Source: Actinomycetota bacterium (GTDB lineage Bacteria > Actinomycetota > Geothermincolia > Fen-727 > JAQURN01). Taken from it: a stretch of 12,784 bases of DNA. The DNA lies in NCBI GenBank assembly GCA_028715585.1, contig JAQURN010000024.1, positions 1-12,784 of the forward strand. The letters are read 5' to 3'. This document shows positions 6,669 through 12,784 of this stretch, in pieces (positions within the stretch are counted from its first letter, which is position 1; each line of letters opens with the position of its first letter). The notes beneath the pieces were generated by a model. It searched no databases and had not been told where the DNA came from. It saw only the letters and a program-made list of their open reading frames with translations. The translations under genes were made by a program, and so were the position numbers.

Positions 6669-7596
6669 GGGCAATCAACCAAACGATGATGGTGAGCGCG
6701 GCGAGGACACCAACCGCAACCCAGAATGCGAAATTTGTTCTCTTTTCCCACATGGGTTCTTTTTCTAACTGCTCCCTTGCTATTTGGGCTTTGAGACGGC
6801 AGAGTGGGCAATCCCTGTAGGTGTCTTCGGCTGGTTGGCCTAGGTCAAAGCCCATTGCTTCTTTGAGTTCCCCAGCTGTTTTGTATCTGGCGAGCGGACT
6901 AGGGTCCAACGCTCGCATGAGCACCGGCAATCTGCTTGAGGATTGGGCGATTTCGAACGAGCCGTCAGCCATCCTCTGGGATTCCTTCTCTCCAAAAAAC
7001 ATCCAGGCATAAAGAAGCCCCAGGGAGTAAACATCGGTTGATGGCCCAACCCGCCATGCTTCATCCTTTTGTTCCGGAGAAAGGAAAGTGTCATCGCACT
7101 CCCCGACTTTGGGAAATTCCCTGGATACATAGAAGAATCCGAAATCTCCCACTTGCGCATCTCCATTGGATTCTATCCAGATGTTCGAGCGCCCGAGACC
7201 CAGGTGGATAACACCCCATCTCCTGGCTGCCTCTACCGCCTCCATGACTTCCAGAAAGCACTTTTCACGTGTTTCCTCATCCCCGAGGCTGTTTGCCGAA
7301 ACAAAAAGAGGGGCACCTTTTGGCAATTCGGTTACGAGGAAGGAAGCGCCCTCTTCTCTTCCCCAATCGAGCACCTGGATTATCCTAGGGTGGCGCAGCC
7401 TTGCCCATGCCTGGATTTCCGCCATCATGAGTGTCCAGGCGTCATCGGAGGAGGAGAGATTTTCGTTGAAGACCCTTACCAGCACTTGAAGCCCCAGGGG
7501 GACGTAAAGTGACTTGTAGAGAGTTCCCCACCCGTCTTTTACTATTTTTTCTATGAGGTTGTATCCCTGCTTGTCTAGGATATCTTTTTCGTTCAT
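6661..7596 (-). CDS. Membrane-anchored protein-kinase-fold protein, probable pseudokinase
   Basis: This encodes 311 residues from ATG 7596. It aligns by eye with PknB-like Ser/Thr kinases: a degenerate glycine loop (IVKDGWGTLYKS), ARLRHPRIIQVLDWG (about 65-79) with the helix-C glutamate E60, DFG at 151-153, FLSPEQ (171-176) and TDVYSLGLL (187-195). However, the VAIK lysine is Arg (VLVRVF, R41) and the HRD loop reads IHLGLGRSN (130-138), so the catalytic Asp is Gly and the Arg is Leu. Phosphotransfer is therefore unlikely, although nucleotide or partner binding could remain. After the kinase fold come CPLC (263-266), half a zinc-ribbon, a charged segment and one C-terminal membrane helix (289-309), placing the fold in the cytoplasm. 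An upstream ATG at 7689 would add 31 residues with no kinase homology and covers the best promoter, so I prefer 7596. Neither start has a Shine-Dalgarno. Confidence 0.82.
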   Translation of the reverse strand: MNEKDILDKQGYNLIEKIVKDGWGTLYKSLYVPLGLQVLVRVFNENLSSSDDAWTLMMAEIQAWARLRHPRIIQVLDWGREEGASFLVTELPKGAPLFVSANSLGDEETREKCFLEVMEAVEAARRWGVIHLGLGRSNIWIESNGDAQVGDFGFFYVSREFPKVGECDDTFLSPEQKDEAWRVGPSTDVYSLGLLYAWMFFGEKESQRMADGSFEIAQSSSRLPVLMRALDPSPLARYKTAGELKEAMGFDLGQPAEDTYRDCPLCRLKAQIAREQLEKEPMWEKRTNFAFWVAVGVLAALTIIVWLIALS

Positions 7597-7611
7597 GCTT
7601 GTTCTGCTTAG

Positions 7612-7640
7612 AGGATACAGCAATTCAAGCAAAAAGGCAA
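7612..7640 (-). promoter_or_regulatory. Candidate promoter of the kinase-like gene (TTGCCT-N17-TATCCT)
   Basis: On the minus strand TTGCCT (7640-7635) and TATCCT (7617-7612) are exactly 17 bp apart. Transcription would begin roughly 8 bases before ATG 7596, giving a nearly leaderless mRNA and agreeing with the missing Shine-Dalgarno. Each box matches consensus at 4 of 6 bases. Confidence 0.4.
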
Positions 7641-7715
7641 CTTCGAATTCTGTCTGGGAGTAGGTTTGGAGGCGGAGTTGGATTGACATCTAGGTTGTCG
7701 GCTTGTACTCTCTCA

Positions 7716-7745
7716 TTGCGGTTTGCCAGAGTTAGCTCTTATACA
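7716..7745 (+). promoter_or_regulatory. Candidate promoter of the SRPBCC gene (TTGCGG-N18-TATACA)
   Basis: TTGCGG (7716-7721) and TATACA (7740-7745) lie 18 bp apart, just before the GGGGGGTAGGA ribosome-binding region of the gene at 7760. The inferred start of transcription falls very close to that site, so the pair may be slightly misplaced. It sits in the short region between two divergent genes. Confidence 0.35.
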
Positions 7746-7759
7746 TTTGGGGGGTAGGA

Positions 7760-8230
7760 ATGGAAGAGAAAAGAGAAAGCGGTTCAACTGACTCCATTAT
7801 CATAAACGCGAGTCCCGAGAAAATATGGGACGCGCTTCTCGATATAGAGAGTTACCCGGAATGGATGTCCAGTGTCTTGGAGACCAAGGTTCTCAAGCGT
7901 GACAGTAAAAAGAGGCCAAAGGAAGTCAAGTTTGTGGTGGACGCGGTGCTTACCAAGGTTACTTACGTTCTTGCCTACACTTACAACGTGAAAGAAAGAA
8001 CAATTGAGACTTCTTATGTCGAGGGAGACCTCGAGGATACCAAGTCCAGCTATACTCTCGAGCCATTGGATGACGAAAGAACCGAGGTTACGTATTATTT
8101 CGAAATTTCTTACGCTCTTCCCAAAGCGCTAAAAGGCCCTCTTGCCTCGCGGTTGCTGAAGCAGATTGACAGAAGGGTTATGAAGTCAGCATTGAATGAT
8201 TTGAAAAGCCGGGTAGAATCGCTGTCGTAG
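7760..8230 (+). CDS. SRPBCC (START/polyketide cyclase-like, COQ10-type) small ligand-binding protein
   Basis: This encodes 156 residues with no signal peptide or membrane helix. The signature is near the N-terminus: IIINASPEKIWDALLDIESYPEW, about residues 13-35, matching the family pattern I-x-A-(P/S)-xx-(V/I)-(W/F)-x-x-(L/I)-x-D-x-x-x-(Y/F)-P-x-W. Alternating hydrophobic strands follow (VKFVVDAVLTKVTYVLAYTYNV, about 54-75, and TEVTYYFEISYAL), then a long amphipathic C-terminal helix that closes the cavity (LASRLLKQIDRRVMKSALNDL). This is the helix-grip fold, which binds lipids, polyketides or other hydrophobic ligands; some members are enzymes. A run of G before ATG 7760 serves as ribosome-binding site. 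It diverges from the pseudokinase gene and ends 4 bp from the stop of the convergent GH36 gene. The ligand is unknown. Confidence 0.85.
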   Translation: MEEKRESGSTDSIIINASPEKIWDALLDIESYPEWMSSVLETKVLKRDSKKRPKEVKFVVDAVLTKVTYVLAYTYNVKERTIETSYVEGDLEDTKSSYTLEPLDDERTEVTYYFEISYALPKALKGPLASRLLKQIDRRVMKSALNDLKSRVESLS

Positions 8231-8234
8231 GAAG

Positions 8235-10577
8235 CTAGCTCTCGCCAGGGGAGGTAAAAGACACTTCGATTTCTCTTTTTCCTTCGACCTCGAACTCGAG
8301 CTGGAAAATCGAGCTCGAGAGTTCGGAAACCTTGATATCCTTTTCTGTTTCTATCGAACCGGCTGCGTAAGTTGTGGGGAGAAAGACAGTCAGCGTGCCT
8401 CGGGTTCTCCTGGGGCGGGAGACGCGGATGCGCACGCTATGTGACGTGGCTTGAAATTCATCGATTTCGACTGCGCCACCGCCAACGTGGAAGGTGGAAC
8501 CAAGAATCCTTGGGCTCTGGCCATCGCTTGTCAGGCGCAAAACTCTCGATCCATGGGCTGGAATGTCTTTGAGCAGGATGGAATTGTTGAACTTGCCGAG
8601 ATAGCTGTTTTTTCCCAAGTCGAACGCGTGATAAGTCCTGGGTTCGATTCCAAGTTCCGAAATCGAAACTCCTATGTTCTTTGTCCCGCGCTCCCAATTG
8701 ATAACCATGAGGAGTTGATAGCTGGAGCTGGGGTCGGAAAGAGAGGCGAGCATGAGCCTTGGTTTTTTTCTCAGCAGAAGGTCGGGGCAGATGGGCTTGC
8801 CACCCGTTGGGGGGACGAGTTTGGCTGCCGCGGTTGCTTCTTTTTCGCTCCACAGCTCCAGGTCATCTGAGAAGATGATTGACCCCCCGAGGACTCCAGC
8901 GAAGGAAGAGAGGGTTTCTCTCTCTGCCTCGCTCAAATGGGTTTTTTCCGTTCTGAGAAGGATGCAGTCTGGGTCGCCCACGAAGGCACGCCTGGAGAGG
9001 AAGCATCTTGCCAGGGAGGAAAGAAGGGCGTTTCTGGCGCCGGCGGTTCCCATGTCCCTGATTAGCGGTTGCCATGGGTACATCCAGATGGATTCTGTAT
9101 CCGGACTGATTCGCTGAGAGTCAAAGATACCCGTCCCAAGTAAGACTGGTCCACCTGCGCACATGATGTAGGAATCCTCGCCTACTGCCGCCCTTATTGC
9201 CGCCAGTGCTCTTCTGAGCGCCTCGGCGCGAGTAAGGGATTTATTGTGCATTTCCGCGTCCAGCGCAGCCGAGGCGAGGAAGTCGAGTTTGAAAAAGCGA
9301 AAACCATACCCTCTCAAGGTGGAGAAAATATCTTTCAGCCAGTCGATTACTTGCGGGTGGCTTGGGTCAAGTCCATAGTAGAGGATTCCTTTCCACGTGG
9401 GATTGACTCCCGCGATTGCTGGCTTTTTGTTGTGAGCGGATTTGAGGAGCCATTCTTTTTTCTGTTTGAATATCTTCGATTTTCTGGTTACCGAAAAAGG
9501 AGCTAGCCATATCCCAGGTATCTTCCCCTCCCCTGATATTTTCTCGGCGAGCTCTTTGAGGCCATGGGGAAATCGCTCGTTTGTGTTCAGCCAGTCGCCC
9601 ATTTCCAACTGATAGCCGTCATCGAGCTGGATGAAAGACATTCCCACATCCGCGAAATCCTTCGACGCAAAGCGCAGGTTGTTGTGGATGTCTTCTTCAC
9701 GGACCTTGTTTTTGTATTGGTACCAGGAGCCCCAACCCACGGGGAGGTCCAAGTTTTTTTTGCCTCCATTTTCGCTCGCCAGTGCGTCGGCGTAGCGGCA
9801 GAGGTTTTCGCTCGAGAGGTCTCCAGGTATCAAGCAAAGTGGTTCACTCCATACCTCTTCATGGGGTCGGACGACCTTCCCGTCCATCTGCGAGGAAGCT
9901 TCGATTATAGCTAGTCTTAGATTTTGTCCAAGTCTTGTCATCACGGTGGAAAATGCCTTTTCCAAGCCTATAAATCCTACCACCAGGGATTTCCCTGTTT
10001 CTGGATTCGCGAGCGCGCCAAACCACTCACTCGTGAAGATTCCTTTCTCGGTGAAAATAGGAGTCCTTGGGTTTGCAATCATCGGTTTAAGGACTTTGGG
10101 TAGAAATCTAGGATAGAGACAATCACCCGTGTCGTGGCGGTCCACCGTGCCCGACGGGCTCCAGCACTGCCAGCCGTTCGAGAAGAAGCGAAGGTTGTTT
10201 TTGGTTCCCTGTCCCTTCCACAAGCATCCTCGAGGGACCACTAGCGGAGAGAGGAGGTGCGCGCGGAGTTCGGTGTCGGGCTGTATTCCTATTTCAAAGG
10301 CAAGCAGCCCGGAAAGGTTTCGTGCGCGGAAGAGGACTTTGCCCCATTCCCTTTGTCTGAAAAGCGAAAAACCTCTCTCGGAGACGTAGGCGGTTTCCCA
10401 CCTCCCCCTGGTGGTAAGAGCTTTTATCTCCTCCTCTTGTTCCAGGAGAAGTGAGCCGTATGATTCCACCACCACCGACCCCTCAGGAGAGGTCACTTCG
10501 AACGTGCCTTCGCCGAGGTCGAAGGTGAGACTTATGTCGGAAGTATCGAACCTCGCAGTGTTGGGAGTGGGCTCCAA
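8235..10577 (-). CDS. Glycoside hydrolase family 36 (alpha-galactosidase/melibiase type)
   Basis: This encodes 780 residues with no signal peptide, so it is probably cytosolic. GH36 enzymes hydrolyse terminal alpha-galactosides with retention. An N-terminal beta-sandwich (about 1-255) includes FFSNGWQCWSPSG (131-143). The TIM barrel follows (about 275-620): GWGSWYQYKN (281-290), IQLDDGYQ plus GDW (316-329), GIWLAPF (355-361), the nucleophile loop FFKLDF (D432, the usual KWDxN/KxD) and the acid/base motif RISPDTESIW (D493). A C-terminal beta domain is rich in Ser/Glu. Tandem LDD and KLDF support an active enzyme. The start is TTG 10577, with AGGA 9 bases upstream; the next in-frame Met is at residue 166, inside the N-terminal domain. 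The gene is 40 bp downstream of fadB on the same strand. GH36 also contains alpha-N-acetylgalactosaminidases and raffinose-synthase-like transferases, so specificity remains open. Confidence 0.9.
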   Translation of the reverse strand: MEPTPNTARFDTSDISLTFDLGEGTFEVTSPEGSVVVESYGSLLLEQEEEIKALTTRGRWETAYVSERGFSLFRQREWGKVLFRARNLSGLLAFEIGIQPDTELRAHLLSPLVVPRGCLWKGQGTKNNLRFFSNGWQCWSPSGTVDRHDTGDCLYPRFLPKVLKPMIANPRTPIFTEKGIFTSEWFGALANPETGKSLVVGFIGLEKAFSTVMTRLGQNLRLAIIEASSQMDGKVVRPHEEVWSEPLCLIPGDLSSENLCRYADALASENGGKKNLDLPVGWGSWYQYKNKVREEDIHNNLRFASKDFADVGMSFIQLDDGYQLEMGDWLNTNERFPHGLKELAEKISGEGKIPGIWLAPFSVTRKSKIFKQKKEWLLKSAHNKKPAIAGVNPTWKGILYYGLDPSHPQVIDWLKDIFSTLRGYGFRFFKLDFLASAALDAEMHNKSLTRAEALRRALAAIRAAVGEDSYIMCAGGPVLLGTGIFDSQRISPDTESIWMYPWQPLIRDMGTAGARNALLSSLARCFLSRRAFVGDPDCILLRTEKTHLSEAERETLSSFAGVLGGSIIFSDDLELWSEKEATAAAKLVPPTGGKPICPDLLLRKKPRLMLASLSDPSSSYQLLMVINWERGTKNIGVSISELGIEPRTYHAFDLGKNSYLGKFNNSILLKDIPAHGSRVLRLTSDGQSPRILGSTFHVGGGAVEIDEFQATSHSVRIRVSRPRRTRGTLTVFLPTTYAAGSIETEKDIKVSELSSSIFQLEFEVEGKREIEVSFTSPGES
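8291..8325. repeat. Imperfect inverted repeat in the 3' end of the GH36 gene
   Basis: Left arm CGAACTCGAGCT (8291-8302) pairs with AGCTCGAG (8312-8319) and TTCG (8322-8325), with a 2-base bulge and a 9-base loop. It lies about 60 bp past the stop of the convergent SRPBCC gene. No U-run follows closely on either strand, so a classical terminator is not supported; Glu-Leu-Glu codons (GAG CTC GAG) partly explain the symmetry. Confidence 0.45.
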
Positions 10578-10617
10578 ATCCTTTAGTCCTTTTTCTCCCT
10601 TGTTATTGGCGAGCGTT

Positions 10618-12699
10618 TTACTTTACTCGCTTCAGGTAGGCGACAACCTCTTCATCTGTGAGGAATCTTCGCCCAAAGACCTTCTCGCTTATTCCCTTCT
10701 GGTCGAGATAACGTGTTATTCCTCCAAGGAAGAACGGATATCCCGCCCCCATGATTAGCGCGGTGTCGATGTCCTGGGGCTCTGCCACCACTCCTTCCTC
10801 CAGCATTCGATGTGCCTCGTCCGCTATCGCCTCGAGCGTTCTTTGCCTCATCTCCTCAGCGGAAAGTTTTGGTTTGGACTCATCCTTCTTCCAGAATGCT
10901 AGGACTTCGGGATCTACCTTCTTTCCTCCCTCGTCGAAGATATAGACTCCGGGTTTCTTTGCTTCCACCAGTTTTTTCAAGTTCTCATCTACGTGGAACC
11001 TGTCGGGGAAAGCTTCCGCAAGTGTTTCAGAAGTGTGGAGAGCTATTGCTGGACCGACGAGAGCGAGAAGGTCAAAAGGCGCCATTGGAAGCCCGAGATC
11101 GAGCAAAGCCTCATCCACCTCTTCGAACGTGTTTGGTCCGTTAACTATGTCCAGCACCTCTCCCATATTGCGGATGAGAAGCCTGTTCACCACGAAACCA
11201 GGGGCGTCTTTCATTACGACCGGTGTCTTTTTCAACTTCTTCGCCGCGGCGCCGGCGGTTGCAGCCGTGAGGTCGTTCGTCTTTTCGCCCTTTATTATTT
11301 CAATCAGGGGGAGAACCGCCACCGGGTTGAAGAAGTGAAAGCCTATGACCCTTTCCGGATGCTCCAACTCGCTAGCCATCTGGGTGATGGAGAGAGAGGA
11401 GGTGTTCGTGGCGAGAATGGCAACTTCGCTGATGTATTTCTCTGCTGCCGCGAAGACTTTTTTCTTGATGTTCATGTCCTCGAAGACTGCCTCGATTACG
11501 AAGTCACAGCCACTGAAATCTTCATCGTTCAATGTATATGTTACGATGGTCTTGAGGAAGTTGGCTTTCGGTTGGTCTAACCTCCCTTTCTTCGCAAGCT
11601 TGTCCATTTCGCCTTCGATATAGGTTTTTGCTTTGTCCAAGACTTCCTGGCTGATGTCTTTCATCACCAGTGGAGCCTCGAACCTCCTGAGGAAGAGCGC
11701 TCCAAGCTGGGACGCCATTAGCCCTGCCCCGATTACCCCAATCTTGTTTATGGGCAAGGGTGGCGACTCCTTTGGTATGCCAACCATTTGCTTTGCTCGC
11801 CTCTGTGTGAGGTCAAACGCGTATACCGAAGCCCTGAGCTGGTCGCTCATGATGAGCTCTCCGAGGGCTTGGCTTTCTTTCTCGAACCCATCTTCCAAAC
11901 TCCACTCCGCCGAGCCCTTTATGAGTTCGAGGGCGCGGTATGGAGCGATTGCTCCGTTGTGAACCCGACTGTAGGTGAATGCTTTTGCCTCCTCTATGTC
12001 GGAGTCGATGTTCGAGAAATCGGGCTCGCCCCGCTCTATTTTTTCCTCGCCGGTGATGATTTTTGCAAGGAGTTCTATCGACTCATCGAGGAACTCGACT
12101 GGCTCGATGAGCCTGTCGGCAAGGCCAAGCTCGAATGCCTGCTTTCCATTGAGCATGCGGTTGTTAGAAAGCGGGTTCTTTATTATCAATTGGAGTGCTC
12201 TTTGAGGACCTATGAGGCGAGGAGTCAGCTGTGTTCCTCCCCAGCCGGGAACGAGCCCCAGGAAACATTCCGGGAACGCGAGCGCGGTTACGCCAGTGGA
12301 AATGGTTCTGTAATCGCAATGGAGGGCTATCTCCAGACCTCCTCCCATAGTTGCCCCGTTGATTGCGGCGAGTGTGGGAACAGGAAGGTCCTTGATGCGC
12401 TTGAACGCTTGGTGCCCCATCCTTCCAACCTCGACCCCTTCCTCCTTAGACCCTATGTCTGGAATTTCCATGAGGTCGGCTCCAACGCAGAAGATGAAAG
12501 GCTTCCCGGTGAGGAGAAGCCCTTTTATGTCGGAGTCGAGGTTGTCAACAGCTGTGTGCAGCGATGCCAGCGCTTTGTCTCCCAGAGTGCTGGGCTTTTT
12601 GTAATCGGCTCCGTTGTCCATCGTCATTATTGCTATCTTTCCAGCTCGAGGATGGTTATGGTAGGTAACCTTAAACTCGGTAAACAATTCTTCCGGCAT
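10618..12699 (-). CDS. fadB: FadB-type bifunctional enoyl-CoA hydratase / 3-hydroxyacyl-CoA dehydrogenase
   Basis: This encodes 693 residues (E. coli FadB is 729). It performs two consecutive steps of beta-oxidation: hydration of 2-enoyl-CoA, then NAD-dependent oxidation to 3-ketoacyl-CoA. The N-terminal crotonase domain (about 1-215) carries FCVGADL (70-76), NGATMGGGLEIALHCDYR (E123) and FPECFLGLVPGWGGTQ (E144), the two catalytic glutamates. A linker leads to the dehydrogenase (about 318-500) with IGVIGAGLMASQLG (320-333), VIEAVFEDMNIKK (401-413) and GFHFFNPVAVLPLIEII (453-469; H455, E467, N458). The C-terminal 3HCDH repeats follow (about 497-693) with DAPGFVVNRLL. The GAGLMAS loop and NPLSNNRMLNGKQAFELGLAD stretch resemble actinobacterial FadB. 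The start has a near-perfect AGGAGG at 12704-12709. The upstream partner gene ends 24 bp before it, suggesting an operon. Confidence 0.94.
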   Translation of the reverse strand: MPEELFTEFKVTYHNHPRAGKIAIMTMDNGADYKKPSTLGDKALASLHTAVDNLDSDIKGLLLTGKPFIFCVGADLMEIPDIGSKEEGVEVGRMGHQAFKRIKDLPVPTLAAINGATMGGGLEIALHCDYRTISTGVTALAFPECFLGLVPGWGGTQLTPRLIGPQRALQLIIKNPLSNNRMLNGKQAFELGLADRLIEPVEFLDESIELLAKIITGEEKIERGEPDFSNIDSDIEEAKAFTYSRVHNGAIAPYRALELIKGSAEWSLEDGFEKESQALGELIMSDQLRASVYAFDLTQRRAKQMVGIPKESPPLPINKIGVIGAGLMASQLGALFLRRFEAPLVMKDISQEVLDKAKTYIEGEMDKLAKKGRLDQPKANFLKTIVTYTLNDEDFSGCDFVIEAVFEDMNIKKKVFAAAEKYISEVAILATNTSSLSITQMASELEHPERVIGFHFFNPVAVLPLIEIIKGEKTNDLTAATAGAAAKKLKKTPVVMKDAPGFVVNRLLIRNMGEVLDIVNGPNTFEEVDEALLDLGLPMAPFDLLALVGPAIALHTSETLAEAFPDRFHVDENLKKLVEAKKPGVYIFDEGGKKVDPEVLAFWKKDESKPKLSAEEMRQRTLEAIADEAHRMLEEGVVAEPQDIDTALIMGAGYPFFLGGITRYLDQKGISEKVFGRRFLTDEEVVAYLKRVK

Positions 12700-12703
12700 T
12701 ATT

Positions 12704-12709
12704 CCTCCT
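12704..12709 (-). promoter_or_regulatory. Strong ribosome-binding site of fadB
   Basis: AGGAGG on the minus strand lies four bases before ATG 12699, in contrast to the missing Shine-Dalgarno at the LCP and pseudokinase starts. Confidence 0.65.
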
Positions 12710-12723
12710 TTCGGGAAAGCTGG

Positions 12724-12784
12724 TTAAGCAAATCCCTGACCCAATTTTTCAGCCCACATTTTCCCAAAGAACAGCTCCCCCCAT
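12724..12784 (-). CDS. C-terminal end of an unidentified gene upstream of fadB (partial)
   Basis: One minus-strand frame stays open from the right edge to a TAA at 12726-12724 and encodes WGELFFGKMWAEKLGQGFA, 19 residues that look like real protein. It ends 24 bp before the fadB start with no room for a separate promoter, as expected for an operon partner such as an acyl-CoA dehydrogenase or thiolase. The piece is too short to identify; another frame starting at ATG 12784 ends after 11 codons. Confidence 0.45.
   Translation of the reverse strand, partial: WGELFFGKMWAEKLGQGFA

Noticed and set aside
7597..7689. A 31-residue N-terminal extension of the kinase-like protein from an upstream ATG
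   Set aside because: The extension has no kinase homology and no Shine-Dalgarno, and it overlaps the best promoter; the start at 7596 fits the family better. Not fully excluded.
8291..8325. A bidirectional transcription terminator at the SRPBCC/GH36 junction
   Set aside because: The inverted repeat is inside the GH36 coding sequence, has a bulge and lacks an adjacent U-run on either strand, so it is listed only as a repeat.
1..12784. CRISPR array, transposon ends, tRNA or rRNA genes, heat-shock operators (CIRCE or HAIR type)
   Set aside because: No regularly spaced repeats, terminal inverted repeats with a transposase, cloverleaf-like sequences or CTTGAGT-N7-ACTCAAG type palindromes were seen by reading; no automated search was possible.

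Overview
The window is a gene-dense piece of bacterial chromosome with ten protein genes, of which lon is cut by the left edge, plus the last 19 codons of another gene at the right edge. No gap between genes exceeds about 130 bases. I see no rRNA, tRNA, CRISPR array, transposase or phage gene. Several features suggest a Gram-positive-type, deep-branching member of the Actinomycetota. There is an LCP cell-wall ligase with a LytR_C tail. There is an FadB whose motifs (GAGLMASQLG, PECFLGLVPGWGGTQ, and a NPLSNNRM-type stretch) resemble what I remember of the actinobacterial FadB subfamily. There is also a PknB-like kinase fold, and some starts appear to have leaderless or very short leaders. The base composition looks only moderately GC-rich, unlike classical high-GC actinobacteria. 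This placement is an inference made without a database search.

Left region (1-3489, all minus strand). Read in the direction of transcription: a PIG-L/LmbE-type deacetylase (3489-2692), a 126-bp gap, a membrane-anchored LytR-CpsA-Psr protein (2565-1252), a small heat-shock protein (Hsp20) and the Lon protease. The last three are tightly packed: Hsp20 follows the LCP gene closely, and the lon ribosome-binding site overlaps the Hsp20 stop codon. Hsp20 and Lon therefore look like a co-expressed protein-quality-control pair.

Middle region (3566-6668, plus strand). An apparent operon holds a family 1 glycoside hydrolase, a two-pass membrane protein with a bacterial PH domain and a C-terminal SHOCT motif, and a HisJ-type PHP phosphoesterase. 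It diverges from the deacetylase across a 76-bp intergenic region. The PHP gene collides tail to tail with the next gene, sharing 8 bp.

Middle-right region (6661-8230). A membrane-anchored protein with a protein-kinase fold (minus) has lost the catalytic lysine and the HRD aspartate, so it looks like a pseudokinase. It diverges from a small SRPBCC/START-like ligand-binding protein (plus).

Right region (8235-12784, minus strand). A 780-residue GH36 alpha-galactosidase-type enzyme with its catalytic residues in place lies 40 bp downstream of a bifunctional enoyl-CoA hydratase/3-hydroxyacyl-CoA dehydrogenase (fadB). The C-terminal end of an unidentified upstream gene lies 24 bp before fadB. Functionally the window mixes glycoside breakdown (GH1, GH36, perhaps the deacetylase), fatty-acid beta-oxidation, cell-envelope assembly and proteostasis. 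I see no dedicated defence or mobile system. The most unusual item is the pseudokinase.
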